A stretch of 64,000 bases of DNA from the NCBI RefSeq assembly GCF_014048465.1, contig NZ_PDLY01000001.1, positions 434,001-498,000 on the forward strand. Reading direction: 5' to 3'. This DNA comes from Bombella mellum (lineage in GTDB: Bacteria > Pseudomonadota > Alphaproteobacteria > Acetobacterales > Acetobacteraceae). Made by a program: the position numbers and the translations under genes. Below the pieces are notes generated by a model. It had not been told where the DNA came from, ran no database searches, and saw nothing but the letters and a program-made list of their open reading frames with translations. Positions within the stretch are counted from its first letter, which is position 1; each line of letters opens with the position of its first letter. Positions 54,283 through 63,425 of this stretch are shown here, piece after piece.

Positions 54283-54676
54283 GCTTCTTCTGGTTTTCGC
54301 AGTCGCCGTGATCGTCCCGGTGGTGCTGATATGGACGGTGGCCTGGCCCATCCTGCGCCCGTGGAACCTGCCGGATGTCACCCGTGGAACCGTGCATGAG
54401 GCCGGAGACGAGCGCAACCTGATGGCGGATGAGATTGCCGCCATGAACCAGTGGCTGCATCAGCATCAGACGGGCTGGGGCATCGCCGGTGAGATTCCTC
54501 CCAAGGATGTTCCGGCTGAGGCTGTCTATCAGCTCACCAGTACGGATGGACGGGCCATCATCCTGTCAACGTGGCATTTCCGGCATGGTGCCGACGTGGT
54601 GGGCATCCAGACCAGAACGGGCGGAGCGTACCGGATGCGTTCCTTCGAACGGGGCACGCTCCACCTGCCGGACTAG
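54266..54676 (+). CDS. Hypothetical protein with one N-terminal membrane helix
   Basis: The 136-aa protein starts at a GTG at 54266, six bases after GGAGG, and overlaps the DegT-family gene by 17 bp. One TM helix (LLLVFAVAVIVPVVLIWTVAW, about residues 7-27) is followed by a soluble domain of about 105 residues that should lie in the periplasm. I do not recognise the family. Coupling to the aminotransferase gene is the only functional hint. Confidence 0.72.
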   Translation: MTRNNKLLLVFAVAVIVPVVLIWTVAWPILRPWNLPDVTRGTVHEAGDERNLMADEIAAMNQWLHQHQTGWGIAGEIPPKDVPAEAVYQLTSTDGRAIILSTWHFRHGADVVGIQTRTGGAYRMRSFERGTLHLPD

Positions 54677-54695
54677 GCGGTCCGGGAAGCTGGTC

Positions 54696-55901
54696 TCATT
54701 TTTTCTTTGAGGAAGGGTCCAGCTCTTCCTCTTCCTTTTTGGCGGCGGCCATTTTCTCCTGCCTGTTTTTGGCGATTTCCTGATGCGTCAGCTCGCTGGT
54801 CTCCAGCTGTGTCTTGGTGGCGTCGGCCAGGGGTTGGGTGGCCTTGTCGAACATCGCCAGAAGGGCTGCCGTGATGGGGGAGGCCAGGACAAGCCCCGGC
54901 ACCCCGAGGATGGACCCGAAGACGCTCTGGGACAGGATGGCCAGTGCGGGCGGCATGTGGACGGCCCGCCGCTGGATGAGGGGAGCCAGGATGTTCCCCT
55001 CACAGAACTGGATGACGCTGTAGAGGATGGCGACGAAGAGGGCCTCCCTCGTGCCAAGGGAAAGGCTGATGAGCAGGGCGGGCACGGCCCCCAGAATGGC
55101 CCCGATATAGGGGATGAAGTTGCATAGCCCGGCCACGACCCCGAGGGCCAGTGCCAGCGGAATGCCGATCAGATACAGGCCGATGCCGGAGAAAAGGCCG
55201 ACGGCCAGCATGTCCAGTGCCTGTCCTGCCGTCCAGGCCCAGAGGGTGTTGCCTGCGCTGTAGAGGAGGTCACGGGCTGATTCCCGCTGGTAGGGCGGCA
55301 CGAGGCGCAGGAAGCCGTTGATGTACAGGGAAGGCGACACGGCGAAATAGAAGGCGGAGATCAGCACGACGAAAAGCGTGCCGACCAGCCCGAAGGCACT
55401 GCCCAGAAGTCCGGTTACGGACCCGGCGATGCCGAAGCCGAAGCTGCTGAGGGGCGTGGTCCTGTCATTCCCGCCCAGTGAGACGGGGAGATGGTCCAGC
55501 ACCATCTGTCCGATGGTGGTCTGGGAGAGGTGGTAGCGTATGTCACCAGACTGGACGACCAGAGCGTTCTTTAGGCTGATGAACTGCTCGCCGATGGCGG
55601 GACCATTGCTCCAGACAAGAGCGGTGATGAGGCCGATGATGCAGAGGGCCACGAGGCTGACGGCTACCGGATAGGGGATGAACTGCATGTGGCGGCGCAG
55701 GATGCGGGCCAGCCCGTGCAGGACGATGGCCATCAGGGCGGCGGCAAACAGGACGGCCAGCACCTCACCCAGCAGCCAGACGGCCAGCATGATGAGTGAG
55801 AGGCAGAGCGTCAGGCGCATGATGCCGTAGATGCGGTCCAGTGCACTGGCGGGTGTCTGCTGGGCTACAGGAACGGGAGGACGGCTGAAGAAGAAAGACA
55901 T
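54696..55901 (-). CDS. AI-2E family transporter (PerM/TqsA-like)
   Basis: The 401-aa polytopic protein has about eight TM helices. Family blocks: IGLYLIGIPLALALGVVAGLCNFIPYIGAILGAVPALL (about residues 240-277, split by two helices) and QFCEGNILAPLIQRRAVHMPPALAILSQSVFGSILGVPGLVLASPI (about 308-353). The C-terminal tail is charged and low in complexity (KKEEEELDPSSKKK). Substrates of the family vary, including autoinducer-2 and sodium/proton exchange, and cannot be assigned here. Confidence 0.92.
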   Translation of the reverse strand: MSFFFSRPPVPVAQQTPASALDRIYGIMRLTLCLSLIMLAVWLLGEVLAVLFAAALMAIVLHGLARILRRHMQFIPYPVAVSLVALCIIGLITALVWSNGPAIGEQFISLKNALVVQSGDIRYHLSQTTIGQMVLDHLPVSLGGNDRTTPLSSFGFGIAGSVTGLLGSAFGLVGTLFVVLISAFYFAVSPSLYINGFLRLVPPYQRESARDLLYSAGNTLWAWTAGQALDMLAVGLFSGIGLYLIGIPLALALGVVAGLCNFIPYIGAILGAVPALLISLSLGTREALFVAILYSVIQFCEGNILAPLIQRRAVHMPPALAILSQSVFGSILGVPGLVLASPITAALLAMFDKATQPLADATKTQLETSELTHQEIAKNRQEKMAAAKKEEEELDPSSKKK

Positions 55902-55968
55902 CGGCTGGGCGGGTCCTGTAAGAGGCGGCTGAAGTGTGGAAGGATAATGTGGGTTATTCTGCCTGCGG

Positions 55969-57885
55969 TCAATTTACGGTGTTTTCAAGTTCATCCTGTG
56001 CCTCCAGCCAGTGCATTTCCGTTTCTTCCTGTTTCTGGCTGACGAGGGCGAGATCGCTGTTCAGTGTGGCGATGTCCTCGGCCCGGCTGGACTGGTAGAG
56101 GTCCGGGTCGGCCAGTTTGGCCTCAAGCTGTGCCTTGGCTTTTTCCAGCCGTTCCAGCCGTGTTTCCAGGTCACGGATTTTGCGGCGGAGTGGAGCGAGC
56201 TGGCGGGTCTGTTTCTTGCGCTGGGCACGCTGCTGGTTCCTGTCCGGCTGCGGGGTGTCGTCGTCCGTGTCTTTCCGGGACCGGGCCACCTGACGCTGGT
56301 TCTCCTGCGTGGCCTGTCTGGCCCGTTCGTCCAGCCATGTGCGGTAGTCGTCCATGTCGCCGTCAAAGGGCGTGATCGTCCCGTTTTCGGCAATCCAGAG
56401 CTGGTCGGCGACGGATTCCACCAGATGGCTGTCATGACTGATGAGAATAACGGCCCCTTCAAACTCACCGAGGGCACGGATGAGCGCATCACGGGCATCA
56501 AGGTCCAGATGGTTGGTCGGTTCGTCCAGTAGCAGCAGATGGGGAGCGTGGCGGGTGGCCAGAGCCAGAAGCAGGCGGGCCTTCTCGCCACCGGAGAGGC
56601 TGCTGACAGGTGTTTCCGCCCGTTCGGCATCCAGCCCGAAACGGGCCAGCTGGGCACGGACCTGTGGCGGGGTGGCCTCCTTCAGCGTACGGGCCATGTG
56701 CTGCACGGGTGTTTCATCCAGAACCAGCTCATCCGTCTGATGCTGGGCGAAATAGCCGACCCGCAGGCGGGAGGAGGCCTGCACCTCGCCGGACATGGGA
56801 GAAAGCTGCCCTGCCAGAAGTTTGGCGAAGGTGGATTTGCCGTGCCCGTTGCGCCCCAGCAGGGCGATCCTGTCCTCACTGTCCAGCCGGAGAGAGAGGC
56901 GGCGCAGGATGGCCGTTGCACCATAGCCGACAGACACGTCATCCAGTTTCAGCATGGGGGGTGGCAGGGCACCGGGGGCCGGGAAGGAGAAACGGGTGGG
57001 GGTATCCTCCACCACCGAATCAATCTGCGGGAGGCGGGCCAGAGCCTTCAGGCGGGACTGGGCCTGCTTGGCTTTCGTGGCCTTGGCCCGGAAGCGGGCC
57101 ACGAAGGCCTCCATCTTCGCCCGCTGGTCCGCCAGCTTCTCGGCCTGCCGGTTCTGCTGGAGCCTCTGTTCAGTGCGTATCTGCACGAAGCGTTCATAGC
57201 CGCCGGGGGTGAGGGAGAGCTTCTTCTGGTCCAGATGGGCGATGGCCTGCACGCTGTTGTCCAGCAGCGCACGGTCATGGCTGACGATCAGGGCCGCACC
57301 GGGGAAGCGGGCCAGCCAGTTCTCCAGCCAGAGCGTGGCCTCGATGTCCAGATGGTTCGTCGGCTCGTCCAGCAGCAGGAGGTCTGGAGCCAGAAAGAGC
57401 GCACTGGCCAGCACCACACGCATCCGCCATCCGCCCGAGAAATCATTGACGGGACGCTGCTGCGCCGCCTGATCGAACCCCAGACCCGCAAGGATGGTGC
57501 TGGCCCGGGCTGGCGCACTGTGGGCATCGATGGCGAGCAGGCGTTCATGTACGTCCGCCAGACGGGTCGAGTCTGTCGTGCTGTCGGCCTCTGCCAGAAG
57601 GCGGGTGCGTTCCTCATGGCTGTTCAGGACCGTGTCCAGAAGAGAGAGGTGGCCGGAGGGTGTCTCCTGCTTCACCCGGCCCATCGTGGCACGGCCGGAA
57701 AGGGTGATGCTGCCGCCATCAGGGGCGATGTCACCGGCAATGGCGGCCAGAAGGGTGGATTTTCCTGCCCCGTTATGACCGATCAGTCCGATGCGCCGCC
57801 CGGGTTCGATGGTGAGGGAGGCCTGGTCGAGCAGGGTACGGCCTGCGATGCGCAAGGTAAGATCGGTAATGGAAAGCAGACTCAC
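55969..57885 (-). CDS. ABC-F family ATPase (YheS/Uup-like ribosome-associated protein)
   Basis: The 638-aa soluble protein has two ABC domains joined by a linker and no TM segments. First Walker A GHNGAGKST (about 36-44), signature FSGGWRM, Walker B LLLDEPTNHLD; second Walker A GRNGHGKST (near 345), signature LSGGEKARL and again LLLDEPTNHLDL. The linker around 250-290 is basic (AKMEAFVARFRAKATKAKQAQ). A C-terminal coiled coil follows (about 560-635). ABC-F proteins act on the ribosomal E site or in DNA maintenance; length and coiled coil fit the YheS type best. Confidence 0.93.
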   Translation of the reverse strand: MSLLSITDLTLRIAGRTLLDQASLTIEPGRRIGLIGHNGAGKSTLLAAIAGDIAPDGGSITLSGRATMGRVKQETPSGHLSLLDTVLNSHEERTRLLAEADSTTDSTRLADVHERLLAIDAHSAPARASTILAGLGFDQAAQQRPVNDFSGGWRMRVVLASALFLAPDLLLLDEPTNHLDIEATLWLENWLARFPGAALIVSHDRALLDNSVQAIAHLDQKKLSLTPGGYERFVQIRTEQRLQQNRQAEKLADQRAKMEAFVARFRAKATKAKQAQSRLKALARLPQIDSVVEDTPTRFSFPAPGALPPPMLKLDDVSVGYGATAILRRLSLRLDSEDRIALLGRNGHGKSTFAKLLAGQLSPMSGEVQASSRLRVGYFAQHQTDELVLDETPVQHMARTLKEATPPQVRAQLARFGLDAERAETPVSSLSGGEKARLLLALATRHAPHLLLLDEPTNHLDLDARDALIRALGEFEGAVILISHDSHLVESVADQLWIAENGTITPFDGDMDDYRTWLDERARQATQENQRQVARSRKDTDDDTPQPDRNQQRAQRKKQTRQLAPLRRKIRDLETRLERLEKAKAQLEAKLADPDLYQSSRAEDIATLNSDLALVSQKQEETEMHWLEAQDELENTVN

Positions 57886-57997
57886 GCAGGCCCTCGGACG
57901 ATGAAAATACGAAAAAAGATAGCCCGAACACTACCAGAAACAGGTTTTTTCCTCTAGGGGAGGCTGATTATAGACGTCTATTACTGAGGAGGGTCTT

Positions 57998-58420
57998 ATG
58001 GCTCTGGAACGTACACTGTCCATCATCAAGCCTGATGCCACACGCCGCAACCTGACCGGCAAGGTGAATACTGTATTCGAGAATGCAGGCCTGCGCATCG
58101 TGGCCCAGAAGCGCATCCAGCTGACCGAGAAGCAGGCTGGTGCTTTCTACGAAGTCCACAAGGACCGCCCCTTCTTTGGTGAGCTGGTGTCCTTCATGTG
58201 CTCCGCTCCGGTGGTCGTGCAGGTTCTGGAAGGCGAGAATGCCGTTGCCCACCATCGTGACGTGATGGGTGCCACCAACCCGGCCGAAGCCGCAGAGGGA
58301 ACCGTCCGCAAGCTTTATGCCCAGAGCATTGGCGAGAATTCCGTTCATGGCTCTGACAGCCTCGAGAATGCAAAGCGTGAGATTTCCTTCTTCTTTGCCG
58401 AGACGGAAATCCTGCCCTGA
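57998..58420 (+). CDS. ndk: Nucleoside diphosphate kinase
   Basis: Ndk moves the gamma-phosphate from NTPs to NDPs. The 140-aa product has [14 protein letters not shown] at the start, [17 protein letters not shown], and the active-site His in NSVHGSDS (about residue 116). GAGGAGGG lies just upstream of the ATG. Codon bias suggests strong expression. Divergent from the ABC-F gene. Confidence 0.98.
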   Translation: MALERTLSIIKPDATRRNLTGKVNTVFENAGLRIVAQKRIQLTEKQAGAFYEVHKDRPFFGELVSFMCSAPVVVQVLEGENAVAHHRDVMGATNPAEAAEGTVRKLYAQSIGENSVHGSDSLENAKREISFFFAETEILP

Positions 58421-58465
58421 TCCCTCTCTGAATGGAGAGCGGCATGGGGCATCGGCCCCTATAAG

Positions 58466-58493
58466 AAAGGGAGCCGGAGACGGCTCCCTTTTC
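58466..58493. terminator. Terminator between convergent ndk and purN
   Basis: AAAGGGAGCCG (58466-58476), loop GAGA, CGGCTCCCTTT (58481-58491), followed by T residues; the reverse strand also has T residues next to the stem. Confidence 0.88.
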
Positions 58494-58516
58494 TGTATCC
58501 AGCTGGTGGATTCTGT

Positions 58517-59107
58517 TCAGGAAATCTGGCGTCCCTCGATGAACCGGCGCAGTGTTTCCGGATAGAGGCGGTGTTCCTGCTCCAGAACACGGGCTGCCAG
58601 AGTGTCCGCATCATCACCGGGCAGGACGGGGACATGGGCCTGGGCCAGAATGGGGCCTTCATCCACACCATCCGTCACGAGGTGGATGGTACAGCCATGT
58701 TCCCTGGCTCCGGCCTTCAGGGCGGCCTCATGCGTATGCAGGCCGGGGAAGGCGGGCAGCAGGCTGGGATGGATGTTGATCATGCGGCCCTGCCACTGCT
58801 GGACAAGCCAAGGGGTCAGCACCCGCATGTAGCCTGCAAGGCAGATCAGTTCCGCACCGGAGGCCCGGACGGTCTCATCCAGTGCCCGTTCATGGGCCTC
58901 ACGATCCTTGCCGTATTCCCTGTGGGGGATGCAGAGCGTTTTTATCCCGGCCCTGCTGGCCGTTTCCAGCCCAGCCGCATCGGCCCGGTTGCTGAGGACA
59001 AGAACGATCTCGGCAGGAAAGTCCGGCCGGGCGCAGGCTTCTATCAGGGCGACCATGTTGCTGCCACGACCGCTGATGAAAACGGCGATGGGGGTCTTCT
59101 TCACCAT
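58517..59107 (-). CDS. purN: Phosphoribosylglycinamide formyltransferase
   Basis: PurN formylates GAR with 10-formyl-THF in purine synthesis. The 196-aa product has IAVFISGRGSNMVALI (residues 7-22), LAGYMRVLTPWLVQQWQGRMINIHPSLLPAFPGLHTHEAAL, which contains the catalytic Asn/His and the phosphate loop, and the metal-free catalytic Asp in TDGVDEGPILAQ. It lies 7 bp downstream of purM in one operon. Confidence 0.97.
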   Translation of the reverse strand: MVKKTPIAVFISGRGSNMVALIEACARPDFPAEIVLVLSNRADAAGLETASRAGIKTLCIPHREYGKDREAHERALDETVRASGAELICLAGYMRVLTPWLVQQWQGRMINIHPSLLPAFPGLHTHEAALKAGAREHGCTIHLVTDGVDEGPILAQAHVPVLPGDDADTLAARVLEQEHRLYPETLRRFIEGRQIS

Positions 59108-59114
59108 TGGTTCC

Positions 59115-60173
59115 TTAGCCCAGATTCAGCGGGGAGGTGAGGCGGAACGGCGTGCTGCTGCGGACGACACGGCCAATCAGCATGGCTTCTTCATCACGCT
59201 GTTCCAGCTCTGCCATGACCTTCTCCGGCTCGCTGGTGACCAGTACCATGCCGATGCCGCAGTTGAAGACCTTCAGCATTTCATCCTCGCTGACAGGTCC
59301 CTGTTCGGCAAGCCATGAGAAAATGCCGGGGATCGGCCAGCTCTGCCCGTCCACTTCCACACCCAGCCCTTCAGGCAGGACACGGGGCAGGTTCCCGGGC
59401 AGGCCGCCACCGGTGATATGGGCGCAGCCATTGATCAGCTTCTTCTCATGCAGGGCAAGGACGGTGCTGACATAGAGGCGTGTGGGCGTCAGGAAGGCTT
59501 CGGCCAGCGTCTGCTTCGGGGAGAAGGGGGCAGGGTCTTTCCAGCTCAGGCCGGAGGCATCCACGATGTGGCGGACGAGGGAGAAACCGTTGGAATGGAC
59601 ACCGGAGGATGGCAGGGCGATCAGGCTGTCGCCTTCATGGATGGTGGCGGGCAGCATGGCATCACGTTCCACGGCACCGACGCTGAAGCCTGCAAGGTCG
59701 TAATGGCCCTTGCCATAGAGGCCCGGCATTTCGGCCGTTTCACCTCCCACCAAGGCGCAGCCGCTTTCCTTGCAGGCATTGGCAATGCCCTTGATGATCC
59801 GTTCCGCCACGGAGACGGAAAGGCTGCCCGTTGCCATGTAGTCTAGGAAGAAGAGCGGCTGGGCACCCTGCACGATCAGGTCATTGACGCACATGGCCAC
59901 GAGATCGATGCCGATCTCATCATGCAGGCCGCTTTCGATGGCGAGCAGGAGCTTCGTGCCTACACCATCCGTGCAGCTGACGAGCACGGGGTCCTTCAGA
60001 CCGGCTGCCCTGGGGTCGAACAGGGCACCAAACCCTCCCAGCCCGCCCATGACACCGGGGCGTGCCGTAGCCTTGGCCGCAGGCTTGATGGCATCGACCA
60101 GGGCATCTCCGGCTTCGATGTCCACACCGGCTGCGGCGTAACTGGCACTGGGGGAGGAAGGTGTCTTGGTCAT
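59115..60173 (-). CDS. purM: Phosphoribosylformylglycinamidine cyclo-ligase
   Basis: PurM closes the imidazole ring to AIR. The 352-aa product starts at the ATG at 60173. Motifs: SYAAAGVDIEAGDALVD at the N-terminus, GGFGALFD, VSCTDGVGTKL, CVNDLIVQGAQPLFFLDYMATG, ALVGGETAEMPG, and AHITGGGLPGNLPRVLP. Length is normal. A longer start at 60371 runs into the divergent hdaA region and is rejected. The purM-purN pair divergent from hdaA is a standard alphaproteobacterial order. Confidence 0.97.
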   Translation of the reverse strand: MTKTPSSPSASYAAAGVDIEAGDALVDAIKPAAKATARPGVMGGLGGFGALFDPRAAGLKDPVLVSCTDGVGTKLLLAIESGLHDEIGIDLVAMCVNDLIVQGAQPLFFLDYMATGSLSVSVAERIIKGIANACKESGCALVGGETAEMPGLYGKGHYDLAGFSVGAVERDAMLPATIHEGDSLIALPSSGVHSNGFSLVRHIVDASGLSWKDPAPFSPKQTLAEAFLTPTRLYVSTVLALHEKKLINGCAHITGGGLPGNLPRVLPEGLGVEVDGQSWPIPGIFSWLAEQGPVSEDEMLKVFNCGIGMVLVTSEPEKVMAELEQRDEEAMLIGRVVRSSTPFRLTSPLNLG

Positions 60174-60343
60174 GGGGGTATGATGTCCCTGCTGGTTGAT
60201 GCTGGTGCCTTTATAGAGCATCCTGCCTGAAGACGGAATGAGCGGGCTGGTCAAATCATTCAGCGATCGTGAAAGAATGATGCGGTCCCGTCCCGTCGTG
60301 GAAGCGGGGGCCGGACAGGACCGGGAGGATGGATGAGGCAGAG

Positions 60344-61048
60344 ATGACAGGCACACGGGCACAGCTGGCACTGGACCTGCAGCAGGACCGCCCTTTTTCG
60401 GCCGAACGCTTCATAGCAGGGTCTTCCAATGCCTCGGCAAGGGCCTGGCTGGCCCGGCCCCGCTGGCCGGAAGGGCGGCTCTGGGTCTGGGGTCCTTCGG
60501 GAACGGGCAAGAGCCACCTTCTGCATGTCTGGGCGGAACAGACGGAGGCCGTGCATTTCGAGGCCGCAGCCCTTGCCTGTGACGGGGATGGTGCCCTCAT
60601 GGTGGACGGGCAGGCACTGGGGCCGGGTTCGGCCCCTTTCGTCATCGACCATCTCGAGGGGCTGACGGATGAGGTCGCCCTGCTTCATCTGCTCAACCGT
60701 GCCCATGCGGCCGGACGGCGCGTGCTGATGGCTGCCCGCCACCCTCCGGCCCGTCGGGCCTTTCGGATACCGGACCTTGCGAGTCGACTGAGGGCGACGG
60801 TGACGGCCGGTCTGGAGGAACCGGAGGATGAGCTGCGGGCCACCCTTCTGCTTTCCCTTCTGGCAGAACGGCAGCTGGTCGTGTCCCAGTCCGTCACGGA
60901 CTGGCTCTGGCGGCGTCTGCCCCGGACGGGTGCAGCCCTCGTGCAGGCGGTGCGGAAACTGGATGAGGCCGCCATGAAAAGGGGCACGTCCATCAACCGG
61001 ACACTGGCCGTGGACGTGCTGGGGCCTCTGCTCGGTGAGGAGGAATGA
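60344..61048 (+). CDS. hdaA: DnaA-related regulator HdaA
   Basis: HdaA stimulates ATP hydrolysis by DnaA on the sliding clamp to prevent over-initiation. The 234-aa product starts at the ATG at 60344 (GAGG five bases upstream); the ATG at 60329 has no proper spacing. A probable clamp-binding segment QLALDL sits at the N-terminus, Walker A GPSGTGKSHLLH near residue 49, the sensor region FVIDHLEGL, then a lid RIPDLASRLRATVTAGLEEP. It lacks the DNA-binding domain of DnaA. Followed by ppk. Confidence 0.9.
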   Translation: MTGTRAQLALDLQQDRPFSAERFIAGSSNASARAWLARPRWPEGRLWVWGPSGTGKSHLLHVWAEQTEAVHFEAAALACDGDGALMVDGQALGPGSAPFVIDHLEGLTDEVALLHLLNRAHAAGRRVLMAARHPPARRAFRIPDLASRLRATVTAGLEEPEDELRATLLLSLLAERQLVVSQSVTDWLWRRLPRTGAALVQAVRKLDEAAMKRGTSINRTLAVDVLGPLLGEEE

Positions 61049-61221
61049 TGGCCGTTCATGAGGCGGCCCCTGCCGTGGTAGCCTGTCCAGCATGATTCTC
61101 ATTCACCGGGTGCAGGGCTGAAATTCCTAGACAAGAATTGTCATGTTGACGGAAGGGATGTCTTATCAGGAAGATAATGAGCCGGCATTGTCCTGCGGAC
61201 CAGCGGGGGAAGGAGATTATC

Positions 61222-63423
61222 GTGCCCACAATAGATGACGTGACGTTCACCGAGACGACGATGGCGAGCGGAGCGAAGCAGAAACACCCCGCCCGTTTCA
61301 TAAACCGGGAACTTGGCTGGCTGGACTTCAACCAGCGTGTTCTGGATGAGGCCGAGAATCCGGAAACGCCGCTGCTGGAGCGGCTGCGCTTCCTGTCCAT
61401 CAGTGCCGGCAACATGGATGAGTTCTATGCCGTCCGGGTGGCCGGTCTGGTGGACCAGCTGAAGGAAGGGAGCTGCAAGAAAAGCCCTGATGGCCTGACC
61501 CCGGCCCAGCAGCTTGAGACGGTGCGGCGGCAGGCCAGGCATCTCCAGCAGGAGCAGCAGCGGATATGGCAGGCCATGCTGGCCGAGCTGGAAGGGCAGA
61601 ACATTCTGGTGAAGGATGTCGAAGACCTTCACCACCATGACCAGGACTGGCTGGCCACCTATTTCAGGGAGCAGCTTTTCCCCGTCCTGACGCCCCTGAC
61701 ACTGAACCCGACCCATCCCCTGCCTTTCATCTTCAGTGGCGGGCAGGCTCTGGTCCTGCACCTCAAGGAGCCGAAGACTCATCATCATGTCATGGATGGT
61801 CTGGTGGTCCTGCCGCAGCAGCTGCCCCGTTTCATCCGTCTGCCGGACAGGGATGAGGAAATCCGCTTCGTGATGCTGGAGGATGTCATCTCCCGGTTTG
61901 CGAAAAAGCTCTATCCGGGGATGCACGCTACCCGTGTCAGCGTCCTGCGCCTCGTCCGGGACCTCGACGCCGAGCTTGAGGAAGAGGCCGAGGACCTGCT
62001 GAACAGTTTTGAGAAGGCCGTGAAGGAACGCCGCCGTGGCGTCTGCGTCCATCTGGAGGTTGACGGCCACCTGCCCAAGTATCTTCTCCGCAAGCTGGGT
62101 GTGGCCAAGGATGAGGTCGTCCATCTCTCCACGATGGTCGGGGTGGGGGACGTGAAGCAGCTCATCATTTCCGACAGGCCCGAGCTGCTCTTCAGGCCGT
62201 ATCAGGCCAGCATTCCCCAGCGTGTCCTGCAGCATGACGGAGACTATTTCGCCACGATCCGGGAGAAGGACCTGGTCGTCCATCATCCCTATGAAAGTTT
62301 TGACACGGTCGTCCACTTCCTCCAGCAGGCGGCACGGGACCCGGATGTCCTGTCTATCAAGCAGTCCATTTACCGGACATCGCATGACAGCCCGATCGTC
62401 GATGCCCTGATCGAGGCCGTCGAGGCCGGGAAGTCCGTCACGGTCGAGGTCGAGCTGCGTGCCCGTTTTGACGAGGAGGCCAACATCCGTCTGGCCCGTA
62501 CCCTGGAGACCAGGGGCGTGCAGGTGGTATACGGGCTTGCCGCCTACAAGACCCACGCCAAGATGATCCTCGTCGTGAGGCGGGAGGGAGACCATCTCCA
62601 GTCCTACGCCCATTATGGCACGGGGAACTATCATCCCGGCACGGCCAGGATTTACACGGACATTTCCTACTTCACCTGCAATCCCGTGCTGGTTGAGGAT
62701 TCGGCCCGTCTCTTCAACTGTATCACGGGGGCGGCTGTGCCGGAGCTTCAGGCCGTGGCCTTCTCGCCGCTCACCATCCGGCCGACACTGGAAAAACTGG
62801 TGCGGGCGGAGATGGACCATGTCCGTGCCGGGCGTCCCGGCCAGATATGGCTGAAAATGAACAGCCTTGTGGACCGGAAGCTGATTGACCTGCTCTATGA
62901 GGCATCACAGGCGGGCGTGAAGATCACCATCGTGGTGCGTGGCATGTGCAGCCTGCGTCCCGGCGTTCCGGGCCTCTCCGAAGGGATTGAGGTGCGGTCC
63001 ATCGTGGGGCGGTATCTGGAACATGCCCGCGTCTTCGCCTTCGGCAACGGCCATGCGCTGCCGTCCGGTCATGCAAGGCTGTTCATCGCCTCGGCCGACT
63101 GGATGAAACGGAACATGGACCGGCGCATCGAGGCGATGGTGCCCATCCTTGACGAGGAAGCCTATGACCGCATCCTCGGGGAGATCATGGTGGTGAATGT
63201 CAGCGACACGTTGCAGAGCTGGGAAATGCAGCCCGATGGCGGCTGGAAACGTGTTGAACCTGGCCCCAGTCCGCTTTCCGCCCACAATTATTTCATGGAA
63301 AAAGCGTCCTCTTCAGATAAAGAGGCAGAAGCTCCGGTGACTCCCCAGCCGGACCCCGCAGACCTTCCGGCGATTCATGAGCCGGACGCCCAGAAAGGGG
63401 AAAGGCCCGTGAAGGAGGCATAA
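61222..63423 (+). CDS. ppk: Polyphosphate kinase
   Basis: PPK1 polymerises the gamma-phosphate of ATP into polyphosphate. The 733-aa product is read from the GTG at 61222 behind AAGGAG; an ATG at 61177 with AGGA is an alternative giving 748 aa. Motifs: FINRELGWLDFNQRVLDEA at the N-terminus, ISAGNMDEFYAVRVAG, the catalytic phospho-His in AAYKTHAKMILVVRR (near 443), HYGTGNYHPGTARIYTD, and the second His region near FASADWMKRN-like IASADWMKRNMDRR. The C-terminus has a hydrophilic tail of about 45 residues. The ppx gene starts 2 bp after its stop. Confidence 0.96.
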   Translation: MPTIDDVTFTETTMASGAKQKHPARFINRELGWLDFNQRVLDEAENPETPLLERLRFLSISAGNMDEFYAVRVAGLVDQLKEGSCKKSPDGLTPAQQLETVRRQARHLQQEQQRIWQAMLAELEGQNILVKDVEDLHHHDQDWLATYFREQLFPVLTPLTLNPTHPLPFIFSGGQALVLHLKEPKTHHHVMDGLVVLPQQLPRFIRLPDRDEEIRFVMLEDVISRFAKKLYPGMHATRVSVLRLVRDLDAELEEEAEDLLNSFEKAVKERRRGVCVHLEVDGHLPKYLLRKLGVAKDEVVHLSTMVGVGDVKQLIISDRPELLFRPYQASIPQRVLQHDGDYFATIREKDLVVHHPYESFDTVVHFLQQAARDPDVLSIKQSIYRTSHDSPIVDALIEAVEAGKSVTVEVELRARFDEEANIRLARTLETRGVQVVYGLAAYKTHAKMILVVRREGDHLQSYAHYGTGNYHPGTARIYTDISYFTCNPVLVEDSARLFNCITGAAVPELQAVAFSPLTIRPTLEKLVRAEMDHVRAGRPGQIWLKMNSLVDRKLIDLLYEASQAGVKITIVVRGMCSLRPGVPGLSEGIEVRSIVGRYLEHARVFAFGNGHALPSGHARLFIASADWMKRNMDRRIEAMVPILDEEAYDRILGEIMVVNVSDTLQSWEMQPDGGWKRVEPGPSPLSAHNYFMEKASSSDKEAEAPVTPQPDPADLPAIHEPDAQKGERPVKEA

Positions 63424-63425
63424 GA

